Source: Erysipelotrichaceae bacterium (GTDB lineage: Bacteria > Bacillota_I > Bacilli_A > Erysipelotrichales > Erysipelotrichaceae). From it: a stretch of 57,038 bases of DNA. Made by a program: the position numbers and the translations under genes. Shown here in pieces: positions 43,401-49,817 of this stretch. Numbering within the stretch: the first letter of the stretch is position 1; each line of letters begins with the position of its first letter. The notes beneath the pieces were generated by a model. That model was not told the origin of the DNA. It made no database searches and saw nothing but the letters and a program-made list of their open reading frames with translations. The stretch is from positions 1-57,038 of the forward strand of contig JAFRZA010000040.1 in assembly GCA_017442805.1 (NCBI GenBank). Reading direction: 5' to 3'.

Positions 43401-43568
43401 AAGCTCAGAAGGATCTACCGTCGGGGTAGATACTTTCCGGGTGAGACTGCTTTCGCCTGTCTTTCTGGCATTAATCGGCAATGTGCTGGCATAGGCGGTC
43501 ATCGCACTGCTGTACAGCATCATCGCGCTGAGTAATACGGTTAACAAACGTTTCGTTATCTTACTCAC
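37428..43568 (-). CDS. Large cell-wall-anchored subtilisin-like protease (S8) with dockerin, Ig-like and cohesin-like modules
   Basis: The protein is 2046 residues from GTG 43568. A signal peptide (1-27) and an I9-type propeptide (about 80-180) come first. The catalytic domain has Asp217 (IIDTGTNQNH), His307 (GEHGSHVSG) and Ser657 (SGTSMSAPHAAG), with a PA-type insertion at about 490-590. Two complete calcium-loop repeats of a type I dockerin (DVDKDGDTDKDDVQ, DFDGDGKVTSADARK) occur at about 820-880. A Big_2 bacterial Ig-like domain (about 1390-1480) and a cohesin-like beta domain (about 1820-1920) follow. The end is VPDTGD, a hydrophobic helix and KRKRELN, a sortase-type anchor. It resembles C5a-peptidase/lactocepin-type surface proteases; the target is unknown. 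Confidence 0.92.
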   Translation of the reverse strand: MSKITKRLLTVLLSAMMLYSSAMTAYASTLPINARKTGESSLTRKVSTPTVDPSELEIAKLGESYPETADAAEAAEEHADDEIVRVSIRLSRDSVIEAGYKIDGIAYNKRAVSYRTVVARQQSSVTSKIEAALGEELDVVWNLTLAANIISANVRYGDIEKIRKVSGVVDVFLERRYDAEQGSSDPDTAVTSEYMTGASQAWDLGYTGAGSKIAIIDTGTNQNHVSFDPEALEYSLTKDGKTLDDYDILTLQDIEDLLPQLNANNKASKHNISSAEKAYKNTKIPFAFNYIDGDYQTDHYSDSQGEHGSHVSGIAAANRYVKKDGEFVEAVKEVFAVGMAPDAQILTMKVFGKGGGAYDSDYMAAIEDAIILGADAVNLSLGSPSGFSFSDGYESIMDSLVDSGLVSTMSGGNNYAWTSFLEYHYDLYADDVNLNTAGSPGTYFNSLSVAAAQNIGAVGTPLIYNDDVTAFYTETESSGARMATISATYDYVYIDGVGNAEEYEAVNAAVSLSGKIVMVNRGSISFYVKGNNAIPYNPAGMVIVNNVGGTINMALDSYTGSFPMVAITLAAGQKVKTTSTGSGTAGGYDYYTGKVFVTEETAVALETAREDAEITDFSSWGVPSSLVMKPEITAPGGDIWSVNGMTDDGFESMSGTSMSAPHAAGLAGVVGQYIEEAGLEEKTGLNKRTIANSLLMSTAWAMKNNGKYVPILQQGSGLADVYQAVSARSLIMMDENATMSYADGKVKAEFGQDAQRTGKYEYSFYLTNLSDVEVTYDVSTDLFTQDIYLEEEENMWYQAQTTRTLDATVKYDWAKNENPLYDVDKDGDTDKDDVQAILDYKTGVLAAGDVDLDKADFDGDGKVTSADARKLLAWLKDNPGFESDELKIQPGETKKVTVKITLSDSEKKKLDEYYEGGAYIEGFTYVNSSTITEEGLYADPAEHSIPLLGYYGSWTDATMFENNSLVQAAYGNEKYPYFGSYDSNDLYIKYPASGEAILYTGNPYALEDEFPYDRLAVSSLSTFASTNYILTRNAGTFQTVAFDDEGKLLYNSSASQVQGAFYYVNGSKWYYNTPTKYNFNKTVSSLGVKEGDTFTFGLFAVPEYYALMLDRNDEDGKISASDIVSLYQSGELGDGAMIGYRFTVDDTAPEMVADPVWSEDETKLTIKVRDNNYIAYLAITDIKGLNAVYEAVPEQSGKNETVELTIDLSDVEVPQGCTLFMGDYAGNEIAYLLVDADGPIPYNEEVLGYKLVDTITEGNEYLICNTREAGTGYVLMTNGNGVETVSQEVEVFVNEAVGSYILAEGVNDESVFTLTEDSGFYNESTKGYLGYKKTNQPYYCWASASYADKFTYTDYTLKTNASRGMFYDSGLFKYGTPSNIYVYEKAILEIPTEIDPNTVSEVIVSPSEVNLIVGVQATAQLSASLIPIIATDKTVTWSSEDESIATVDQNGVVTAIAPGETNIRATSNMTPSVYGTAHVSVMKGTPVNAVISGMVENGDGVQFVELNLNDMSLKNLGGKPFSQFYGGGRSGDFVYGNDSDNDFHRYEAVNGFEYDSAYHFEIDDKYAVVDASGVPHWTDSFSDDDVANSEFDYTAFGKSGYWQFAMGTSLTYFDFTEYFFGIALSFIGIDLDEDNHIQLYYHILSSEGDLWIVYVVAAEEGHYSANGYSLGKVNTLAIGEDLTAYSMGYDSNHDRLIIADNSTQAIYSIDMNSIDYGSEDNDINATFVGILEGAKSISSLWGDFDTVDSLNSTVSPKISRAVAGKKNLTTVQSVNVELAGENHEAGNVGGLDAVREMAPVARRISDIGSFINMKTVASSENDGSDVTVTIKDDGAVTNGYYEVTYNPEELTFVSAEANDKLEYSSVNADEENGVVRFTFAGLNEVSANTVLATLKFMPGCEDSTVTVNTLERNDDVDLSEKTFAQVSGSGHEWGEPTWKWNDDYSAAEAEFVCKKDSSHRKTVEASISEEIIKEPTGSSDGEKLVTATVTGPDGKIYTTEVRLTIPANPDVPDTGDHSRLGLYIAMTVVSGIGLAILMFKRKRELN

Positions 43569-43585
43569 AATAATTCCCCTTTCTA

Positions 43586-43615
43586 TTCACGTGAAAAAAA
43601 CATACACTTGGTGAA
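43586..43615 (-). promoter_or_regulatory. Possible operator in the subtilase leader
   Basis: The perfect palindrome TTCACGTGAA (43586-43595) and a further GTGAA half-site (43611-43615) lie between the predicted transcription start and the GTG start codon. A DNA-binding regulator is possible; no identity is claimed. Confidence 0.4.
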
Positions 43616-43624
43616 TATAACATA

Positions 43625-43653
43625 ATTCTATAGGACATCAGACACTATTTCAA
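43625..43653 (-). promoter_or_regulatory. Promoter of the surface subtilase
   Basis: TTGAAA (43653-43648), 17 bases, TAGAAT (43630-43625) on the minus strand, giving a leader of about 50 bases before GTG 43568 with AAAGGGG as ribosome-binding site. Confidence 0.85.
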
Positions 43654-43685
43654 TATTTTTCTCATAAATGAAAAGTCTTTCATAA

Positions 43686-43715
43686 GAAAACAGGGATTTT
43701 TCATCAAATCCCTGT
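43686..43715 (-). terminator. Terminator of pheS-pheT
   Basis: ACAGGGATTT-6-AAATCCCTGT, followed on the minus strand by TTTCTTATG. Confidence 0.88.
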
Positions 43716-43733
43716 ATTTCCTAACTTAATCGA

Positions 43734-46127
43734 TTAATCGCGCAGTTTTGCGCCGAGTTTCCCGGACAGCTGTCTGAGGACTTCAGCGTGAATATCGGCG
43801 ATGTCGCTTTCCTTCAGCGTCTTTTCCGCTGACTGATAGACCACGCTTACGGCAACGCTCTTGCAGCCTTCCTCAATGCTGGCTCCGCGGTAAACGTCGA
43901 AGATCTCAACGTTCTTCAGAAGCGAACCGGCGGCCTTCTTCACCGTGTTGACGATGTCGGCGCCGCTCACCTCTTCCCTGACTACCAGAGCCAGGTCGTA
44001 ATTGATGGAGGGATAGCGGTTTACCGTTGTGAATCTGATCTTGCCCTTCTTGCGTTCCAGCACCGCGGAGAGATCAAGTTCAAGCAGGTTGCAGGTGTCG
44101 ACGTCGTATTTCCGGTTGTACAGCGGATGGGATACGCCCATGATGCCGATAACGCTGCGGTCAAGCAGGATCTCGGCCGATTTGTTGGGATGGAGCACTT
44201 CGTTTTCCTTTTCGGGAACGCGGAAGCCGATACGGCTGTTCTCATATCCCAGCTTATCGAGAAGGCTGAGAACGATTCCCTTAAGCGTATAGAAGTCATT
44301 ATTCTCGGAAATCTTCTGCCACTTGCTGGAAGTGGTGGCTGAAGACAGAGCCGCGGAAAGATGGGAAGCCTGTCTGCCGTCGTCGCTGTAGACATCGGCG
44401 ATCTCGAACAGTCCGTATTCCTCCCGGTTTCTGGCCTGGTTATAGCTGACGACGTCCATCAGGCTGGGAAGCAGGCTGGTACGGAAGTACCTTCTGTCTT
44501 CGCTGATGGCGTTGGCGATCCGCACCGGTTCGCCGATGCTTAAGACGCCTTCATCGATCTTGGCCTGGGAAACCAGGGAATAGGTCATGACTTCATCAAG
44601 ACCGTAGCCGTTGAGCATCGCCCTGATGGTGCGCTTTTCGGCGCCGTCCCTGGCCAGAGCACCCTGAGTAGTGGGCATCTTGGGCAGGGTGGATACGATG
44701 TTGCCGTAACCCAGGATCCTGATGACTTCCTCGGAAAGGTCCTGCCAGACCTTCACATCGTTGCTGCGGTAGGAAGGAACGCTGACGGTTATCTTCCGTC
44801 CCGCCGACTTCGGCTGGAAATCCAGGGATTCAAAGACGCCGTAGATCTGAGAGTCGGTGAACTCAGTCCCCAGCAGGGTATTGATCTGCTCAGCGGTCGT
44901 CTCGATCTTTCTTTCCAGATAACCGGGATCGCCGCAGATGACGGTCTCTTCAATGCCGGAAGCGTTTGCCAGTTCGATCAGCAGCTGGGTGCTTCTCTCG
45001 ACGGCCTTCTCAGCAGCCAGCGGGTCAATTCCCTTGGCAAATCTGGTCGCTGCTTCCGTAAACAGATCAAGCCGGCGGGAAGTGTTTCTGATCGATACCA
45101 AGTTGAACAGCGCGGCTTCGATGATGATTCCGGTAGTCTCATCGTCGATCTTGCTGTCGTCTCCGCCCATGATGCCGGCGTAGCCGATGGCCTTGCCCTG
45201 GGTGGTGATCATGATGTCGTCTTCACTGACGTGGTACTGAACGCCGTCCAGCGCCGTGTACATTTCATTCAGTCCGGTCTTGACGGTGATCTCACGGGCC
45301 GGGATCTTGGCCAGGTTGTAGAAATGCAGCGGCTGACCGGTTTCCAGCATGACGTAGTTGGAAATGTCGACGACGTTGTTGATGGCCTTGACGCCGGCAG
45401 CGTTCAGCGCCTGCTGCATCCACAGCGGCGAAGGCTTGATCTCGACGTGATTGATGACCTTGCCGTAGAAATACGGGCACTTGTCCGTCTCAGACCTTAC
45501 CGTCAGATCTGCCTTCTGTAATTCGGTGTTATAACGGTAGTCCGGCAGAGTTACCTTCTTTCCCAGAATGGCGCCGACATCCTTGGCAAAAGCCCACATG
45601 CTGTAGCAGTCCGCCCGGTTAGGGGTCAGGGAAACGTCATAAATGACATCATCAAGACCAAGGTACTTCAGAACTTCCTTATTGCCTACTTCCGCGTCTT
45701 CAGGAAGCACTTCGATTCCCGACAACTGCTCTTCGGTCAGATAGTGCTTATCAACGCCCAGCTCAAACAGCGCGCAGATCATGCCGTCAGACTGCTGTCC
45801 GCGGACCATGCCGCTTTTGATCTCCCCTTCGGGAAGTTTGCAGCCCGGCAGCGCGACGATGACCTTCTGACCGGCCGCCACGTTGGGAGCGCCACAGACG
45901 ATCTGTCTGACGTCTTCTCCGGTGTCAACGGTACAGATGTGCAGATGGTCGGAATCGGGATGGGGCACACAGGTAAGGACCTTGCCGATGACAAGGTTGC
46001 TGCCGACGGCCTGGTAATGCCAGCTTTCCACTTCGTGGCCGCCGTCGGTTATCTTTTCCGCCAGATACTCAGGAGCGACGTCGCTGAGATCCATGTATTG
46101 CTTAAGCCAGTTATATGTAACTATCAT
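43734..46127 (-). CDS. pheT: Phenylalanyl-tRNA synthetase beta subunit
   Basis: A 797-residue subunit of normal length. The N-terminal tRNA-binding (OB/EMAP) domain runs to about residue 150 (NLVIGKVLTCVPHPDSDHLHIC). The B3/B4 editing region has NVVDISNYVMLETGQPLHFYN near 250 and SRRLDLFTEAATRFAKGIDP near 348. The B5 domain follows, and the C-terminal ferredoxin-like anticodon-binding domain (NRYPSINYDLALVVREEV) closes the protein. Together with PheS it forms the alpha2beta2 enzyme that charges tRNA-Phe. It starts 12 bases after pheS with GGAGGG. Confidence 0.97.
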   Translation of the reverse strand: MIVTYNWLKQYMDLSDVAPEYLAEKITDGGHEVESWHYQAVGSNLVIGKVLTCVPHPDSDHLHICTVDTGEDVRQIVCGAPNVAAGQKVIVALPGCKLPEGEIKSGMVRGQQSDGMICALFELGVDKHYLTEEQLSGIEVLPEDAEVGNKEVLKYLGLDDVIYDVSLTPNRADCYSMWAFAKDVGAILGKKVTLPDYRYNTELQKADLTVRSETDKCPYFYGKVINHVEIKPSPLWMQQALNAAGVKAINNVVDISNYVMLETGQPLHFYNLAKIPAREITVKTGLNEMYTALDGVQYHVSEDDIMITTQGKAIGYAGIMGGDDSKIDDETTGIIIEAALFNLVSIRNTSRRLDLFTEAATRFAKGIDPLAAEKAVERSTQLLIELANASGIEETVICGDPGYLERKIETTAEQINTLLGTEFTDSQIYGVFESLDFQPKSAGRKITVSVPSYRSNDVKVWQDLSEEVIRILGYGNIVSTLPKMPTTQGALARDGAEKRTIRAMLNGYGLDEVMTYSLVSQAKIDEGVLSIGEPVRIANAISEDRRYFRTSLLPSLMDVVSYNQARNREEYGLFEIADVYSDDGRQASHLSAALSSATTSSKWQKISENNDFYTLKGIVLSLLDKLGYENSRIGFRVPEKENEVLHPNKSAEILLDRSVIGIMGVSHPLYNRKYDVDTCNLLELDLSAVLERKKGKIRFTTVNRYPSINYDLALVVREEVSGADIVNTVKKAAGSLLKNVEIFDVYRGASIEEGCKSVAVSVVYQSAEKTLKESDIADIHAEVLRQLSGKLGAKLRD

Positions 46128-46139
46128 CGTAGTGCCCTC

Positions 46140-47177
46140 CTATTCAAAACGCTTGTAGGTTTCCAGGAAACTGATGTTATCGGTGTAGAAATTGCGGATG
46201 TCGTCAATTCCGTACTTGAGCATTGCTACTCTTTCGATGCCGACGCCGAAGGCGAAACCGGAATACTTTGCCGAGTCAATTCCCGCCATTTCCAGAACGT
46301 GCGGATGGACCATGCCGGCGCCCAGGATCTCGATCCAGCCGGTGTTCTTGCAGGTCGGACATCCCTTGCCGCCGCAGATGTGGCAGCTGACGTCGATTTC
46401 CAGTGAGGGTTCGGTGAACGGGAAGTAGGACTGTCTAAGTCTGATCTGCCTTTCCCTGCCGAACATGCTGCGGGCGATCAGCTCAAGGGAGCCCTTGAGG
46501 TCACCCAGAGTGATGTTTTCCCCGACGACGAGACCTTCCATCTGAATGAACTGATGTGAGTGGGTGGCGTCGTCATCATCCTTGCGGTAAACCTTGCCCG
46601 GGCAGACTACCTTGATCGGCAGATCGGACGCCTTGGCTTCCAGAACACGCATCTGAATGGCAGTCGTCTGCGTTCTCAGAAGTCTGGTGACATCCACGTA
46701 GAAAGTATCCTGCATGTCTCTTGACGGGTGATCCGCGGGAATGTTCGCTCTTTCAAAGTTATAGAAATCAAGTTCGACCTCCGGGCCTTCCCAGACCTCA
46801 TAGCCCATTTCCATGAAGATGTCTTCCAGTTTCTGCTGAACGATGGTCAGCGGATGCAGCGTGCCGTAATGGCGCGTTCTTTCCGGCAGGGTAATGTCGA
46901 TGCTCTCATTCTTGAGCTGCTGCGCGATCGCGGCGGCCTTCAGCTGTTCGACCTTTTCTCCCAGCATTTTTTCCGTTGACTGCTTGAGGGTGTTGACGGC
47001 CATGCCGAATTCCTTCTTCAGCTCATTGGGGACGTCTTTCATCTGTCCCATCAGGGCGCTGATCTGGCCCTTCTTGCCCAAAAGATCGATCCTTACCTGT
47101 TCGATCGCGTTCAGGCTGTCAGCACAAGCTATCTTCTCTTCGAACTGACGCTTAAGTTCTTCCCAGTTAACTGCCAT
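46140..47177 (-). CDS. pheS: Phenylalanyl-tRNA synthetase alpha subunit
   Basis: A 345-residue class II catalytic subunit. An N-terminal coiled coil (about 1-90) is followed by motif 1 around HPLTIVQQKLEDIFMEMGY. GPEVELDFYNFERANIPADHPSRDMQDTF contains the phenylalanine pocket segment. Motif 2 is around HSHQFIQMEGLVVG and motif 3 around GFAFGVGIERVAMLKYGI. CHICGGKGCPTCKNTG adds a four-Cys zinc-like loop common in this family. Expression is controlled by the T-box leader upstream. Confidence 0.97.
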   Translation of the reverse strand: MAVNWEELKRQFEEKIACADSLNAIEQVRIDLLGKKGQISALMGQMKDVPNELKKEFGMAVNTLKQSTEKMLGEKVEQLKAAAIAQQLKNESIDITLPERTRHYGTLHPLTIVQQKLEDIFMEMGYEVWEGPEVELDFYNFERANIPADHPSRDMQDTFYVDVTRLLRTQTTAIQMRVLEAKASDLPIKVVCPGKVYRKDDDDATHSHQFIQMEGLVVGENITLGDLKGSLELIARSMFGRERQIRLRQSYFPFTEPSLEIDVSCHICGGKGCPTCKNTGWIEILGAGMVHPHVLEMAGIDSAKYSGFAFGVGIERVAMLKYGIDDIRNFYTDNISFLETYKRFE

Positions 47178-47190
47178 AAATCCTCCTGTA

Positions 47191-47385
47191 TAAAAGCGTC
47201 CCGCAAAGGACGCTGTTAATCACGTGGTACCACCTTAATTTTGTGCTCATTAGACGTTAACGCCGTCATACGGGAGCTGTTAACTCCGCTCCGAGGTGAA
47301 TTCATACATTGGTACCGGAAGCTTCCACCTTTCCTTCCTCGCTGAGATACCATACCTGTATCACGTTCCTCTTCATCGCGTTGCT
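47191..47385 (-). promoter_or_regulatory. T-box leader (tRNA-Phe sensing) of pheS-pheT
   Basis: On the minus strand the leader carries an AGAGGA-like stem I start. A specifier loop GAATTCACC has the Phe codon TTC at 47301-47299. The antiterminator has the T-box core AAGGTGGTACCACG (47236-47223), and the terminator hairpin GCGTCC-5-GGACGC is followed by TTTTAT (47213-47191). Uncharged tRNA-Phe should favour the antiterminator and read-through. A TAAAAT -10-like element lies near 47388-47393 with a poorly spaced TTGCCT (19 bases). Confidence 0.93.
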
Positions 47386-47441
47386 ACTATTTTAGCACAC
47401 TTACATCGCGTTTAGGCAAATAAAATGTTATTTTCCTGACA

Positions 47442-47861
47442 TTACATCATGTTTTCCGTTTTCCCCAGCCGGTTGGCCCAGCGCTCGGTATAGAAACTCT
47501 CATAGGCTATTTCCCTGTTTTCACGGTAATTCTGCATGAACTTCAGATTGTTCCAGAGAACGGACGGAATGCCGATCAGCGGCAGATACAGCGGCCCCAG
47601 GATCATGGACTGGATGCTGTGGCCGTATTCATGTCTCACCAGATGCTCTCTGACTTCCTTATTGGGTCCGTGGGGCACAAAGGCGAACAGCCCGAGGGAA
47701 ACACCGTCACAGCGTGTCCATTCGGTTATGATCCCGCAGCGGTAGATGAAATGGGGACAGCGGATAAAAAACAGAAATACCAGCGCTCCGATGGCGCTCT
47801 GGATGATCCCGTAGCTGAGCTGCCAGAGGGCAGCGATCACGAATAACAGCTTATTCTTCAT
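47442..47861 (-). CDS. Small membrane protein with an HEYGH motif
   Basis: The protein is 139 residues from ATG 47861; the longer frame to 47903 lies inside the methyltransferase gene. An N-terminal hydrophobic region (about 3-33) precedes RHEYGHSIQSMILGPLYLPLIGIPS near residue 74, where H-E-x-G-H matches the zinc-metalloprotease consensus. A conserved-looking C-terminal FYTERWANRLG follows. Small proteins of this layout are common in Firmicutes and Bacteroidetes, but I know no demonstrated activity. It overlaps the methyltransferase stop by 11 bases, so it is co-translated with it. No terminator is obvious before the pheS leader. Confidence 0.8.
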   Translation of the reverse strand: MKNKLLFVIAALWQLSYGIIQSAIGALVFLFFIRCPHFIYRCGIITEWTRCDGVSLGLFAFVPHGPNKEVREHLVRHEYGHSIQSMILGPLYLPLIGIPSVLWNNLKFMQNYRENREIAYESFYTERWANRLGKTENMM

Positions 47862-48585
47862 AGCGGAAATGATAGGCGGAAATAGCCATCGCGATGGCGA
47901 CATTGAGAGAATCGAAACTGTCCATTTCGATCTTGAAACATTCGTCGCATTTCTTCAGCGTTTCCTCAGTCAGTCCCTGGCCTTCGTTGCCGAAGATCAG
48001 CGCGTATTTTTCCGCCGGACGGACGCTCTGAAGATAGCGCTCTTCCCTGAGCGAGGTACCGTAAGTCCTGATGCCGTTTGCCTTCAGATAATCCATGATC
48101 TCAGCCATGCTTCGACGGATGACCGGAACGGCGAAGACGGCTCCCTGGCAGGCGGAAACGGTCTTGCTGTTGTAGATGTCGGCGCATCTGTCACTCAGTA
48201 ATACTCCGTCATACCCGAAACAGGCAGCTGTGCGGATGATGGTTCCGACGTTGCCGGGATCCTGTACGTCTTCCAGAACGATCAGCCGGCCGCTTTTCGG
48301 CAGCTGTTCATCAACTATTCTGCCAATGCCGATGCATTCGTTAGGTGACTGGTTATCGGAAAGACTGTTGATGACTTCGCGGCTGACGAAGGTGCATTCA
48401 ATGTCAAAGTCATTTACTGCGTCTTCCACGCAGATCAGCTCTTCCAAACGTCCGTAGCGGATGGCTTCCTCGATCAGATGCCTTTCCTGAATTATGAAAA
48501 GGCCGTAGCGGTCGCGGTACTTCTTCATCTTCAGGGATCTGTACAGTTTTATCCGGCTGTTTTCCAGTGATCTGATTACTTCCAT
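47851..48585 (-). CDS. SpoU/TrmH-family RNA 2'-O-methyltransferase (YsgA-like)
   Basis: A 244-residue SPOUT enzyme. An N-terminal substrate-binding part (about 1-90, VIRSLENSRIKLYRSLK) precedes the knotted domain with LEDVQDPGNVGTIIRTAACFG near residue 103, IFGNEGQGLTEE near 195 and DSLNVAIAMAISAYHF at the end, the three SPOUT motifs. It methylates a ribose 2'-OH in rRNA or tRNA; the exact site is unknown. The position upstream of pheS matches ysgA in Bacillus. The ribosome-binding site is weak. Confidence 0.93.
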   Translation of the reverse strand: MEVIRSLENSRIKLYRSLKMKKYRDRYGLFIIQERHLIEEAIRYGRLEELICVEDAVNDFDIECTFVSREVINSLSDNQSPNECIGIGRIVDEQLPKSGRLIVLEDVQDPGNVGTIIRTAACFGYDGVLLSDRCADIYNSKTVSACQGAVFAVPVIRRSMAEIMDYLKANGIRTYGTSLREERYLQSVRPAEKYALIFGNEGQGLTEETLKKCDECFKIEMDSFDSLNVAIAMAISAYHFRYEE

Positions 48586-48610
48586 AAAAATGTCCCGTTT
48601 CTATATTAAT

Positions 48611-48638
48611 ATTATATAATCAGGCGCAGATAAATCAA
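48611..48638 (-). promoter_or_regulatory. Promoter of the methyltransferase unit
   Basis: TTGATT (48638-48633), 16 bases, TATAAT (48616-48611) on the minus strand, just after the patatin terminator. Confidence 0.75.
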
Positions 48639-48644
48639 AACAGG

Positions 48645-48667
48645 AAAAGCTGCCGTATTCCGGCAGC
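48645..48667 (-). terminator. Terminator after the patatin gene
   Basis: GCTGCCG-5-CGGCAGC, followed on the minus strand by TTTTCCTGTTTT. Confidence 0.85.
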
Positions 48668-48673
48668 CTTCAC

Positions 48674-49738
48674 TTATTTATTCAGATACTCTTTCAGAGC
48701 GCCGATCTGTTCGTTCATCTCCCGGTAACCTTCCAGATAAAGGTCTCCGAGCTTTTCCAGATCAGCCTCAACGCGGCTTACCATCACTTCCTGCTGGGGA
48801 GCGATCACGAAGATCCGGCCTTGCTTTTCCAGCTGAATGAGTTCATCGCACTGACGGTTGTAGTTGATGTTGGAATCAGCCAGCGCCTTGGCGAACTCGT
48901 GATTATGACGGTAGGCGATATCCGCCAGCTCGTTTTCACTGGTCCTGTCCTTCTTGCGGAAACTGCGGTCACGCGTCCTTACTACCACGATCTTTGCGTA
49001 GCCCTGATCAATTGCCCACTGATAGGGGATCTTGCAGCAGGTGCCTCCGTCCAGATAAGGCTGACCGTCGACGATCACTTCCGGAGAGACGTAAGGCATG
49101 CTGGCGGAAGCCTTTACGGCCGACAGGATGTCGCAGCTGCCTTTTTCCAGGTATTCAGCCTTTCCGGTATTAACGTTGGCGCAGACGGCCACGAATCTTC
49201 TTTCCGGATTGCTGAAGTACTTCCAATTGAACGGCTCAATGGCGCCGACATCTCTCAGCAGGAAATCGAGATTCACCAGGCTGTGCGCCTTTCTGAGCGC
49301 CCTGATGCCGACGTAGCGGCCGTCATGACGGTAAGAAAGGTTAATGCGGGCCGAGCGGCCGATCTGACCGGAACAGTAGTTCAGTCCCGACAAGGCTCCC
49401 GCGGAAACGCCGATGACGCAGCGGAAATTGATGTCATTTTCCATCAGTGCGTCAAGTACGCCCTGAGAATAAAGTCCCCGGAAGGCGCCGCCCTCCAGAA
49501 CCAGGCAGCCCTCGGTAATGCTGTTTGAAGCCTGACCGCTTCTGATCTGATTCATTCTCGTGAACTTTTCCGGACGGACATGCTTTCTGATGGCGCTGAT
49601 GCGCTGACCGGACGCGTTTCGGATCCTGCTCAGCTGCTTTCCCGAGTAATTCCGCAGCCGGCTGATCTGCTGACCGGAAACGTTTCTGATCCTGGTAAGC
49701 TGCCGGCCGGAATATCTTCTGATATCACCTAAATTCAT
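48674..49738 (-). CDS. Patatin-like phospholipase with N-terminal 11-residue repeats
   Basis: The protein is 354 residues. Residues 7-50 are four consecutive 11-residue units of pattern R-N-x-S-G-x-Q-(L/I)-S-R-(I/L). A looser fifth follows. The lipase domain runs from about 75 to 300: oxyanion loop EGGAFRG, nucleophile Ser112 in GVSAG, ASASMPYVSP near 210 and catalytic Asp in YLDGGT near 232. The enzyme should be a cytosolic or membrane-associated acyl hydrolase. The repeat segment is basic and could form an amphipathic helix on the membrane, which is inference. The ribosome-binding site AAAAGGGG is unusually far (about 15 bases) from ATG 49738. Confidence 0.9.
   Translation of the reverse strand: MNLGDIRRYSGRQLTRIRNVSGQQISRLRNYSGKQLSRIRNASGQRISAIRKHVRPEKFTRMNQIRSGQASNSITEGCLVLEGGAFRGLYSQGVLDALMENDINFRCVIGVSAGALSGLNYCSGQIGRSARINLSYRHDGRYVGIRALRKAHSLVNLDFLLRDVGAIEPFNWKYFSNPERRFVAVCANVNTGKAEYLEKGSCDILSAVKASASMPYVSPEVIVDGQPYLDGGTCCKIPYQWAIDQGYAKIVVVRTRDRSFRKKDRTSENELADIAYRHNHEFAKALADSNINYNRQCDELIQLEKQGRIFVIAPQQEVMVSRVEADLEKLGDLYLEGYREMNEQIGALKEYLNK
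49589..49720 (-). repeat. Four tandem 33-bp units encoding 11-residue repeats
   Basis: Codons 7-50 of the patatin gene encode RRYSGRQLTRI, RNVSGQQISRL, RNYSGKQLSRI and RNASGQRISAI in succession. Spacing is exactly 33 bases, and S-G and the terminal hydrophobic residue are invariant. Confidence 0.88.
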
Positions 49739-49781
49739 GATTTGGAAATCTTACCCCTTTTCTTAAAGTGCTTTACAGTCA

Positions 49782-49817
49782 ACAGAGCCTCATGGCATAA
49801 GGCTCTGTTTGTTTTTT
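49782..49817 (+). terminator. Terminator-like hairpin whose T-run is on the plus strand
   Basis: AACAGAGCCT pairs perfectly with AGGCTCTGTT, and TTTGTTTTTTATT follows on the plus strand. On the minus strand, where all local genes lie, the hairpin is followed only by GACTGTAAAG. It lies directly after the ileS stop codon and could still end or stabilise ileS mRNA, or stop antisense transcripts. Confidence 0.6.
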
